Origin: Archangium sp.
GTDB lineage: Bacteria; Myxococcota; Myxococcia; Myxococcales; Myxococcaceae
DNA: 13,041 nt
NCBI GenBank assembly: GCA_016793585.1
Contig: JAEUJR010000370.1
Location: 1 to 13,041 of the forward strand
Direction: 5' to 3'
The notes beneath the pieces were generated by a model. The model had not been told where the DNA came from and did no database searches. It saw only the letters and a program-made list of their open reading frames with translations. A program made the position numbers and the translations under genes. Below, in pieces: positions 7,359 to 13,041 of the stretch (positions are counted from its first letter, which is position 1; each line of letters opens with the position of its first letter).

Positions 7359-8047
7359 TTCGTGGGCCCGGGAGCGGTGAACGTGATGGGAGCAGATGCC
7401 GCGCCGCGATTTCCGGCGTAGTCGAGCGCCGTCAGCACCACCGTGCCCTTCGCGCCGGGGTTCAGCTGGAACGCGCCCGAGCACATGCCGTGGCCGAGCC
7501 CCACCACGTCGTCTTTCGGACTCAGCACCGCAGTCGTCGTCTTCCCCTCGACCGTCACCGCAGCTTCGACGAACACCGGCTCATTGGCCGTCACGCCCTT
7601 CACGTCGATGGTCGAGCCCGGCCCGCAGCCGAACTCCTGCCAGTCGGTGCCGCCGAGCGAGGGCGCGCTCACGAACGACGGCGGGGTCGAGTCGGCTTCC
7701 TTCTTCACCTTCCACGGCCCGAAGCGGCGCGACGGCGGTGTCTCTTTGGGCAACGCGAGCAGCAGCTCCCACGTTCCCGGCGGGAGCGGCGAGGCCGGCT
7801 TCACCAGCACCAGCCGCTGCGACATGCCGTCGAACGTGTGCACGACGGTGGCCGCAATCTTCTGCGGGCCGGCGACGAACTCGAGCTTCGGCGTCAGGTC
7901 CTGGTGTTTTCCACCCAGCGTCACCAGCACGTGCGCGCTCGGCGGCAGCTCGACTCCCGGCTCGGGCGCGACGCCGTACCACTCGTTCGAACACTTCGCG
8001 GCCGCTTCGACCGACAGCAGCACCGCCACCACGCCGAGCCATCGCAT
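7355..8047 (-). CDS. Secreted protein of unknown family, paralog 1 of a tandem pair
   Basis: The product has 230 residues from the ATG at 8047. The N-terminus MRWLGVVAVLLSVEAAAKC is a signal peptide, probably cleaved after AAA. The open frame extends upstream to 8224, but that would overlap the divergent E2 gene and add no membrane or domain signal. It is alignable over its full length with the downstream paralog, with the same block order (SAHVLVTLGG, HTFDG, LVLVKPAS, GPWKV, FGCGPGSTIDVK, NEPVFVEAAVTVEGKTT, LGHGMCSGAF, YAGNRGAAS, ITFTAPGP). This shows an in-place duplication. It is transcribed divergently from the E2-like gene across a 103-bp gap. No catalytic motif is visible. The product is probably periplasmic or surface-exposed. 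Confidence 0.82.
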   Translation of the reverse strand: MRWLGVVAVLLSVEAAAKCSNEWYGVAPEPGVELPPSAHVLVTLGGKHQDLTPKLEFVAGPQKIAATVVHTFDGMSQRLVLVKPASPLPPGTWELLLALPKETPPSRRFGPWKVKKEADSTPPSFVSAPSLGGTDWQEFGCGPGSTIDVKGVTANEPVFVEAAVTVEGKTTTAVLSPKDDVVGLGHGMCSGAFQLNPGAKGTVVLTALDYAGNRGAASAPITFTAPGPTK

Positions 8048-8053
8048 GACCCA

Positions 8054-8059
8054 ACGATA
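8054..8059 (-). promoter_or_regulatory. TATCGT -10-like box before the secreted paralog pair
   Basis: On the minus strand TATCGT (TAnnnT) ends 6 nt before the ATG at 8047, with no Shine-Dalgarno sequence between and no clear -35 element. It fits the same arrangement as the boxes before the HIT and E2 genes. Confidence 0.35.
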
Positions 8060-8136
8060 CGTCGAGGTCGCGAACCGTGCGTGACGCCCCGCGTTTGCAG
8101 CGCCGCCTTCCTCCGCGACTCCTGTGACGAATCCGC

Positions 8137-8142
8137 TACCTT
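8137..8142 (+). promoter_or_regulatory. TACCTT -10-like box before the E2-type gene
   Basis: TACCTT (TAnnnT) ends 8 nt before the ATG at 8151, exactly the spacing seen at the HIT gene, and there is no Shine-Dalgarno sequence. This suggests a leaderless transcript; the evidence is positional only. Confidence 0.35.
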
Positions 8143-8150
8143 CGCGCGCC

Positions 8151-8987
8151 ATGTCCCATCTCCAGCTCGTCGAGAAGAAAGAGGTCAGCAGCTTCCGGAA
8201 GATTGCCATCGGTACCTGGCGCACCGCCTACGACCCGACGGTGTACGGCACGCTCTCGGTGCGCATGGAGAAGGCGCTCCAGTACATCGAAAAGTTCCGC
8301 GAGGTGAACGGTGTGCGGCTCACCGTCACCCACCTCGTCGCGCGCGCGGTGGCCGAGGCGTTGCGCAAGTGCCCCGACGCGAACGCGATTCTGCGCTTCA
8401 ACAAGATCTACCTGCGCCAGGACGTGACGCTCTCGGTGCTGGTGGTGCAGACCGACCAGGGCGACGGCAAGGTCGACCTCACCGCCGCGAAGATCGAGAA
8501 CGCCGACAAGAAGTCGCTGAAGGAGATGGCCGCCGAGATGGCCGCGACCGTCGAGAAGGTGCGTCAGCGCAAGGACCAGTCGCTCGAGAAGGGCAAGAGC
8601 ACGGTCGCGATGATTCCCTTCATGTTCATGAACGCGTTCCTGAAGCTGCTGCACCTGCTCATGTACACGTTCAACCTCGACCTCTCGGGCCTCGGCATGC
8701 CGAAAGACGCGTTCGGCGGTGTCACCATCACCAACGTCGGCTCGCTCGGCCTCGACATCGCGTACGTGCCGCTCGTGCCGTACACGGCGGTGCCCATCTT
8801 CATCGCGCCTGGCGCCGTGTCGGACGAGCCCGTCGTCGAAGACGGCAAGGTGGTGCCCGGCAAGGTCATGCGCATCAACGCGTCGTTCGACCACCGCTTC
8901 ATCGACGGAGCCCACGCCGCCGTGCTCGCGCGCACCGTGAAAGAGATGATGGAGAACCCGTTCGAGAAGTTCGACAAGTTGAGCTGA
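8151..8987 (+). CDS. Stand-alone 2-oxoacid dehydrogenase E2-type acyltransferase catalytic domain
   Basis: The product has 278 residues. It matches only the C-terminal catalytic domain of dihydrolipoyl acyltransferases: LTVTHLVARAVAEALRKCPDAN near the start, GGVTITNVGSLGLD in the second half, and the active-site motif DHRFIDG with His248 and Asp252. The lipoyl domains and the peripheral-subunit-binding domain of full E2 proteins are absent, so it cannot carry its own lipoyl arm. A hydrophobic insertion at about residues 152-181 (VAMIPFMFMNAFLKLLHLL and on) lies inside the catalytic fold and could seat it on a membrane or shield an acyl chain (inference). No E1 or E3 gene is nearby. It may be a CoA-dependent acyltransferase with another substrate. 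The ATG at 8151 is preferred to an upstream in-frame start at 8124. No Shine-Dalgarno sequence is seen. Confidence 0.85.
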   Translation: MSHLQLVEKKEVSSFRKIAIGTWRTAYDPTVYGTLSVRMEKALQYIEKFREVNGVRLTVTHLVARAVAEALRKCPDANAILRFNKIYLRQDVTLSVLVVQTDQGDGKVDLTAAKIENADKKSLKEMAAEMAATVEKVRQRKDQSLEKGKSTVAMIPFMFMNAFLKLLHLLMYTFNLDLSGLGMPKDAFGGVTITNVGSLGLDIAYVPLVPYTAVPIFIAPGAVSDEPVVEDGKVVPGKVMRINASFDHRFIDGAHAAVLARTVKEMMENPFEKFDKLS

Positions 8988-9004
8988 AAGAACGGGCACT
9001 TGGC

Positions 9005-9028
9005 GGCATCGGTCGGGTGACCGATGTC
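9005..9028. promoter_or_regulatory. Perfect inverted repeat in the 5' region of the peptidase pair
   Basis: catcggtc (9007-9014) and gaccgatg (9019-9026) form an 8-bp perfect stem with loop gggt; a G-U and a G-C pair extend it to 9005-9028. It lies in the 72-bp gap between the E2 gene and the cysteine-peptidase candidate, 31 nt before the latter's ATG. No T-run follows, so it is not a standard intrinsic terminator. An operator or an mRNA hairpin is more likely. Confidence 0.5.
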
Positions 9029-9044
9029 CCACCGGGAGCGGCCT

Positions 9045-9049
9045 GGAGG
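9045..9049 (+). promoter_or_regulatory. Shine-Dalgarno GGAGG for the cysteine-peptidase candidate
   Basis: GGAGG lies 10 nt before the ATG at 9060 and decides this start over an in-frame codon at 9024. It is the best ribosome-binding site in the window. Confidence 0.65.
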
Positions 9050-9059
9050 TCTTCGATTC

Positions 9060-10274
9060 ATGAAGATCTCGAACCTGGTGAACTCGGTGGTGCAAGCGGG
9101 CCGCAGCGTGCTCGCGTCGCTTCCCTCGACCTCGCAGCAGCCGGCGCCCGTCTCGCAGCGCGCGGTCGATTCGTTTCAGAGCGCTTCGCGTGCGCCCGTG
9201 TCGCTGCATGGTGGAACGCACGAGACGAGCGGGCTGGGGCTCAACGGCTCGAGCGGAACGTTGCGCACCGCGACGGGTCGCATTCGCGCGGAGGAGTGGA
9301 GCAACCCGGCGGCCGTCGTCGGCCGGCTCACGCAGAACCCTTCGGGTGGCTCGCTCGACAACTCGGCGGCGCGGTGTGGCCCGTCATCACTGCTCGGCGC
9401 GGCGCTGATGCAGGGGCCCGAGCGTGGCGCCCGCTTCCTCGACTCGGTGGCGACGGGCTCGGCCTCGAGCCGCCTCTCTGTCGGCGAGCGCCGCGAGCTG
9501 CAGTCGACCGCGACGCACCTGCGCAACGGCACGTGCACCTACGAAGAGCTCTCGCGCGCGCAGTCGTTGCTCTATCGCGCGGGCAACACGCAGAGCGACC
9601 TTCGCCGAGCGATGGCCGACGTCATCGACGGCCACGTGCACCCGGGCGGGCGGCGCACCAGCGGCCCGGTGCCCGACACGATGACGCCTGATCAGGAGCG
9701 CCTGTTCGAGCTGCGCACGCACCTCACGAACGGCACCATGACGGCCGCCGAAGCGACCGAGACGCAGGCGATTCTCACGCGCTACTACGGAGAAGGAACG
9801 CGCGTGTCGTTGGTCGACGACCCGAGCCACCCGGGCGACGACGCGCGGCGCATGTACACCGTGACGTTGCCGGGCCGCGAAGGCGCGCGTGAGCTGAGCG
9901 GGTTCAGCGACACCGAGATCAGCGGGTTGGCGGCGGCTGGTGGTGGTGCCCCGAGGCAGGTCGCGCTGACCTCTGGCGCGGACTCATTGAGCACGATGGT
10001 GCGTGGGCTCGCGCCTGGTGAGTCGGCCACGGTTCGCGTCGCGGGAACCGACGCAGGCACCTCGGCTGATCACTTCGTCACCGTCGGCCGCCGCGCTGAT
10101 GGAACGGCGTTCCTCTACAACTCCGACCCCGGCAGCGGCGACTACACCGCGTACACGGGAGCGTCGGGCCCCACGCAGCCGGCCGACTTCGACGCGCAGC
10201 TGCGCCGCTTGAGTGGCCGCATTCACCGTGACTCCGACGGCGACATGCCGCTCGTCACCGTCTCGCACTTCTGA
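9060..10274 (+). CDS. Papain/C39-like cysteine-peptidase candidate, predicted effector
   Basis: The product has 404 residues. Residues 1 to about 60 are Ser/Gln/Ala-rich, look disordered and carry no signal peptide. Cys106 lies in ARCGPSSLLGAAL, like the nucleophile helix of C39/papain-fold peptidases. His338 lies in DHFVTVGRRADGTAFLYNSDP, the usual strand with catalytic His followed by a small Asn/Asp residue (Asn354 or Asp356). Between them is a long helical insert with two copies of a motif: ELQSTATHLRNGTCTYEEL and, about 75 residues on, ELRTHLTNGTMTAAEATETQ. The spacing of about 230 residues between Cys and His is longer than in simple C39 peptidases. It could instead be a transglutaminase- or deamidase-like papain-fold enzyme. 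A metalloprotease gene follows after 8 nt on the same strand, so the two are probably co-transcribed. The absence of a signal peptide points to a cytoplasmic enzyme or a substrate of a contact-dependent secretion system (inference). Confidence 0.65.
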   Translation: MKISNLVNSVVQAGRSVLASLPSTSQQPAPVSQRAVDSFQSASRAPVSLHGGTHETSGLGLNGSSGTLRTATGRIRAEEWSNPAAVVGRLTQNPSGGSLDNSAARCGPSSLLGAALMQGPERGARFLDSVATGSASSRLSVGERRELQSTATHLRNGTCTYEELSRAQSLLYRAGNTQSDLRRAMADVIDGHVHPGGRRTSGPVPDTMTPDQERLFELRTHLTNGTMTAAEATETQAILTRYYGEGTRVSLVDDPSHPGDDARRMYTVTLPGREGARELSGFSDTEISGLAAAGGGAPRQVALTSGADSLSTMVRGLAPGESATVRVAGTDAGTSADHFVTVGRRADGTAFLYNSDPGSGDYTAYTGASGPTQPADFDAQLRRLSGRIHRDSDGDMPLVTVSHF

Positions 10275-10282
10275 GCCGCACC

Positions 10283-11131
10283 ATGACTTCGCCCATCTCG
10301 CGCCACGCGCCGGTTCGCACGCCTGCTCCCGTCAGACCGCAGCACGCGCCTTCGCCCGAGGTCGCGCCCGAGACTCCGCGTCGACGGCCGGCCGATGTCT
10401 ACACGCCGCCCATCGCTCCGCCCGCGCCGCTGACGAGGCGGGAGCGCGCCGTCGAGCACATGATGCGCTTCGTGCCCGAGACCGACACCGAGCTTCGCGC
10501 CGCGATTCGTGGCGCCAGCAGCTCCTTCTCCGAGCGGCAGCTCGTTCGCATGGACCAGGCGGGCGTGGTGTTCGCGGCGAATCGGGTTGGCGGGCTTCCA
10601 GCGGAGCGCGTGCGAGGTGCGGCCGAAGGGTTCGTCAACGAACGCACGCCCACCATCGGTGGAAGAACGGGCGGCCGGTACCTGCCAGAGCTGCGAACGA
10701 TTCAGCTCAGGTCGCGCAGCGAAGGCTCCATCGTTCACGAGATGGCTCACGCGTGGGACGACGTGCGGAACGACCGTGTGCGGCTGGGCGATGGCGCTTC
10801 ACCCCAGGTGCAGCGTCGGCTCGCGCTCGAAGACGCCGGGCACACCGCCTTCGCCTCGGACCGTGAGCTGGCTGGCGCGCTCCAGGCCTATCGTGGCCGG
10901 CGCCCGAACCCGAACGACGAGCGTGGACTCTCCGCGTTCTCGCTCAACGCCGACCCGCACGAGCCGCTCGAGAACCCGCGAGAGTTCTACGCCGAGGGCT
11001 ACGCACTGTTTCATCGCGGCTCACCAGAGCGCCTCGAAGTGATGCGTCGCCAGGCGCCGGAGCTGTACCGCGTGCTCTACCGGGAAGCGTCCGAGGCAGG
11101 CACGCTCGGCACCCAGCCTCGCCTCGATTGA
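10283..11131 (+). CDS. Anthrax-lethal-factor-like zinc metalloprotease, predicted effector
   Basis: The product has 282 residues. The first 50 or so are Pro/Arg/Ala-rich and disordered (MTSPISRHAPVRTPAPVRP and on), without a signal peptide. The catalytic core has the gluzincin motif HEMAH (His152, Glu153, His156) in SIVHEMAHAWDD. The third zinc ligand is Glu238 in REFYAEGYALFHRGSPERL. This block and the helix after it (EVMRRQAPELYRVLYREASE) parallel the lethal-factor catalytic domain, where EFFAEAFRLMHS carries the zinc-binding Glu and a similar helix follows. Lethal-factor-type domains (ATLF, peptidase M34 and relatives) cut specific host or cell-wall-associated proteins. No receptor-binding domain is present. 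It lies 8 nt after the cysteine-peptidase candidate and shares its disordered, leaderless N-terminus. The metalloprotease call is firm; target and delivery route are unknown. Confidence 0.8.
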   Translation: MTSPISRHAPVRTPAPVRPQHAPSPEVAPETPRRRPADVYTPPIAPPAPLTRRERAVEHMMRFVPETDTELRAAIRGASSSFSERQLVRMDQAGVVFAANRVGGLPAERVRGAAEGFVNERTPTIGGRTGGRYLPELRTIQLRSRSEGSIVHEMAHAWDDVRNDRVRLGDGASPQVQRRLALEDAGHTAFASDRELAGALQAYRGRRPNPNDERGLSAFSLNADPHEPLENPREFYAEGYALFHRGSPERLEVMRRQAPELYRVLYREASEAGTLGTQPRLD

Positions 11132-11138
11132 TGAGCCG

Positions 11139-11166
11139 TTGCACGGTGTGCAATCGATGGCACACC
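11139..11166. promoter_or_regulatory. Two overlapping, mutually exclusive inverted repeats
   Basis: ttgcac (11139-11144) pairs with gtgcaa (11148-11153) around ggt. The overlapping ggtgtgc (11145-11151) pairs with gcacacc (11160-11166) around an 8-nt spacer. Because they share bases, only one hairpin can form at a time. The element starts 8 nt after the metalloprotease stop and ends 68 nt before the next ATG. There is no T-run. It may be an operator, a Rho-type signal or an mRNA switch. Confidence 0.5.
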
Positions 11167-11234
11167 TCGCGCGCCCGTAACCTGCCGAGAGTGCGCGAAG
11201 CCGACCTGGCGCCACCATTGCTCAGCTGTCGGGC

Positions 11235-11675
11235 ATGGTCGCGACGCTCACTGCTCTGCTCCTTGCCTCGACGCCGATGCCGGCCAGCACCGTGACGGCG
11301 AGCTCGTTGTTTCTCGCGGCCGGAGAGAGCCTGGGCGCGGTCGGTGGTCAGCCGTGGATTGGCCAGCCGCAGGCTGCCGGCGCGGTCTCGCCACTCTTCA
11401 GCCGCTTCAACCTCGACGTGACCGACGTGCCGGTGCTCGGCCCGGCGACCGCGATGCTGCTCGACGCGCGGTCACAGCAGGAGGGGTGGGGCAGCCGGCT
11501 GCTGGTGAACTTCACGAGCTTTTGGCTGCAGACGGTCGGCGCCGCGTTGTGCGTCTCGGAGCTCTTCGACGAAGAGATGAACGAAGGCGCGGTCGACACG
11601 CTGAGGCCGACGCGGGTGAGCTTCAAGCTGCTCGAGGGCGGGGGCGTGGTGACGGTCTCGGGCGTGACGTTCTGA
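11235..11675 (+). CDS. Exported protein of unknown function
   Basis: The product has 146 residues. The N-terminus MVATLTALLLASTPMPAS is a signal-peptide-like hydrophobic stretch. The rest alternates strands with two hydrophobic patches (VLGPATAMLLDA and VNFTSFWLQTVGAALCV) that are too broken for confident membrane helices. The C-terminus ends in strands (SFKLLEGGGVVTVSGVTF). I recognise no family. No good Shine-Dalgarno sequence precedes the ATG. It follows the peptidase pair on the same strand after 103 bp, so a role as a periplasmic partner or immunity factor is conceivable but unsupported. Its TGA directly abuts the TGA of the convergent transporter gene. High third-position G/C supports it as a real gene. 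Confidence 0.6.
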   Translation: MVATLTALLLASTPMPASTVTASSLFLAAGESLGAVGGQPWIGQPQAAGAVSPLFSRFNLDVTDVPVLGPATAMLLDARSQQEGWGSRLLVNFTSFWLQTVGAALCVSELFDEEMNEGAVDTLRPTRVSFKLLEGGGVVTVSGVTF

Positions 11676-13041
11676 TCAAGCCGGGCTCGTCTGCGTTGGC
11701 GGGTCGGAGGCGAGCAGGGCCTTCGCTCCGGTCGTGAGCAGGCTCGCGGCGAGCACGAAGAGCAGCACCGCCACGGCGCCGTTCACCTGCTGCGCCACCG
11801 TCGCCGCCTTCTGACCGAAGAACGCGTCACGTACCTGCAGCACCAGCGACGTCAGCGTCACGACCGAGACGAACACCATCGGCGCCGCCGTGTACCAGTA
11901 GCGCTTGCCCGAGCGCTTGAGCCACACCGACACGCCCATCAACGACAGCGCCGCCAGCAACTGATTCGACGTGCCGAACAGCGTCCAGAAGCTCTTCCAG
12001 CTGCCGGCCTGGGCGACGAGCAGGAACCCGAGCGGCACCGCCGCGGTGAGCAACGTGCCTGCCAGCGCGCCGAGGGTACCTTTGAGGCCGGTGAGCTCCT
12101 GCACGATGTAGCGGCCGAGCCGCGTGCTCACGTCGAGCGTGTCGAAGACGAAGGTGCTGAAGGCCATCGCGCCGAAGGTGATGGCGAACGGCAGGTGTTC
12201 CTGCCCCAGCACGACCGCGAAGAAGCGGCCCAGGCCGATGCCGTACACGGTGCCCGCCGGTTTCCCCGCGAGGTCCTTCGACGAGATGATCATCACCGTC
12301 GCCAGCGCGATGACGGCCACGAAGCCCTCGAGCAACATCGCGCCGTAGCCGACCGGGTGGCAGTGCGACTCCTTTTGAATCTGCTTCGACGTCGTGCCGC
12401 TGCAGACGAGGCCGTGAAACCCGCTGCACGCGCCGCACGCGATGGTGACGAAGAGGAAGGGAAAGAGCGTTCCACCCGCGCCGGTCACCTCGAAGCCCTT
12501 GAAGGCGGGCAGCTGCACCTCGAAGCCGCCGAAGAAGAGCCCCACCGTGCCGATGGCGAGCGCGAGGTAGAGCACGAAGCCGCCGAGATACCCGCGCGGC
12601 TGCAGCAGCGCCCACACCGGGGTGAGCGACGCGACGAAGCAGTACACGAGAATGACGACGGCCCACGTGGTGGCCGAGAGCGTCACCACGGTCGACAGCC
12701 TGGTGCCGAGAAAGACCACGCCCAGCACCGCGGGCACGAAGACGAGGGTCTGCAGCCACAGCGGCGGTTTGAGGAAGCGCTCCACGAGGCCCATCAGCAC
12801 CGACAGGCCCAGGTAGAGCATCGACGCCATCGCGACCGCGCCGCCCGGGTTGAAGTCGAAGTGCAGCCCTTCGAGCTCGGGGTCTCCGGCGACGAAGGTG
12901 CTGGCGGTGACGTCGGTGAACGCGACGATGACGTAGACGAGCGCGACCCAGATGAAGGCCATCATCGCGACACCCGAGCGCGGGCCCAGGTTCGACTTCA
13001 CCACCTCGGCGATGGAGCGCCCTTCGTGCCGCACCGACGCC
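11676..13041 (-). CDS. cstA: CstA-family carbon starvation/peptide transporter (N-terminus outside window)
   Basis: 454 C-terminal residues are visible; the frame runs off the right edge, so the start is missing and the apparent GTG at 13034 is an internal Val. It has many hydrophobic membrane segments and the family landmarks RHEGRSIAEVV at the visible top, ACGACSGFHGLVCSGTTSKQ, GYGAMLLEGFVAVIALATV, FDTLDVSTRLGRY and LFGTSNQLLAALSL. CstA and its relative BtsT are inner-membrane transporters that take up peptides or pyruvate in nutrient limitation. In the SGFH loop this copy has an unusual cluster of cysteines (CGAC, VCSG and HCHP a few residues on). A short hydrophilic tail (DPPTQTSPA) ends the protein. 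The symbol rests on family resemblance; btsT-like function is equally possible. Confidence 0.92.
   Translation of the reverse strand, partial: ASVRHEGRSIAEVVKSNLGPRSGVAMMAFIWVALVYVIVAFTDVTASTFVAGDPELEGLHFDFNPGGAVAMASMLYLGLSVLMGLVERFLKPPLWLQTLVFVPAVLGVVFLGTRLSTVVTLSATTWAVVILVYCFVASLTPVWALLQPRGYLGGFVLYLALAIGTVGLFFGGFEVQLPAFKGFEVTGAGGTLFPFLFVTIACGACSGFHGLVCSGTTSKQIQKESHCHPVGYGAMLLEGFVAVIALATVMIISSKDLAGKPAGTVYGIGLGRFFAVVLGQEHLPFAITFGAMAFSTFVFDTLDVSTRLGRYIVQELTGLKGTLGALAGTLLTAAVPLGFLLVAQAGSWKSFWTLFGTSNQLLAALSLMGVSVWLKRSGKRYWYTAAPMVFVSVVTLTSLVLQVRDAFFGQKAATVAQQVNGAVAVLLFVLAASLLTTGAKALLASDPPTQTSPA

Noticed and set aside
8136..9221. 361-codon minus-strand open frame across the E2 gene
   Set aside because: The product is dominated by His/Arg/Val from antisense reading; the plus strand has an intact HRFIDG acyltransferase.
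7490..9691. 733-codon plus-strand open frame spanning three genes
   Set aside because: It is antisense to a secreted paralog and then out of frame with the E2 and cysteine-peptidase genes. Its product is Arg/His-rich with no domain.
11132..11234. Attachment site or insertion-sequence end suggested by the inverted repeats
   Set aside because: There is no integrase, transposase, tRNA or matching direct repeat nearby, so a regulatory hairpin is the simpler reading.

Overview
The window is high-G+C bacterial DNA: hand counts of single 60-base lines give about 68-72 % in most genes, and third codon positions are strongly G/C. Gly/Ser/Thr/Ala repeat linkers on surface lipoproteins, a free-standing E2-type acyltransferase, secreted proteins of no recognised family and toxin-like peptidases without signal peptides together suggest a myxobacterium (Myxococcota). 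That assignment is inferred from gene style, not from a marker gene. I see no rRNA, tRNA, CRISPR array, insertion sequence or prophage gene.

Layout. (1) 1-4233, plus strand: two large cell-surface proteins. The first (5' end outside the window) has a repeat linker, a MAM/jelly-roll-like domain, an Ig-like domain and an NHL-like beta-propeller. A strong hairpin terminator follows it. The second is a 711-residue lipoprotein with a Cys-rich head, its own repeat linker and a PQQ-propeller-like tail, and has lower G+C than its neighbours. (2) 4233-6139, plus strand: a MOSC-domain (molybdenum-cofactor type) protein whose ATG overlaps the preceding stop, a DUF1439/YceB-like exported protein and a HIT-family (HinT-like) nucleotide hydrolase. 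(3) 6140-8047, mostly minus strand: two tandem secreted paralogs of a family I do not recognise, overlapping by GTGA, then a small Cys-rich gene whose coding signal changes frame twice. About 260 bp between this block and the HIT gene looks like decayed coding sequence. (4) 8151-8987, plus strand: a lone 2-oxoacid dehydrogenase E2 catalytic domain with a hydrophobic insertion. (5) 9060-11131, plus strand: a two-gene unit encoding a papain/C39-like cysteine-peptidase candidate and an anthrax-lethal-factor-like zinc metalloprotease, both with disordered N-termini and no signal peptide. (6) 11235-11675, plus strand: an exported protein of unknown function, whose stop codon abuts that of (7), a convergent CstA-family carbon-starvation/peptide transporter gene that runs off the right edge.

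The most interesting part is region 5, a candidate effector pair of two unrelated peptidases in one transcription unit, flanked upstream by an 8-bp inverted repeat and downstream by overlapping, mutually exclusive hairpins. The other notable items are the orphan secreted paralog pair and a shared pattern of TAnnnT boxes 6-8 nt before start codons that lack a Shine-Dalgarno sequence, which suggests leaderless transcripts.
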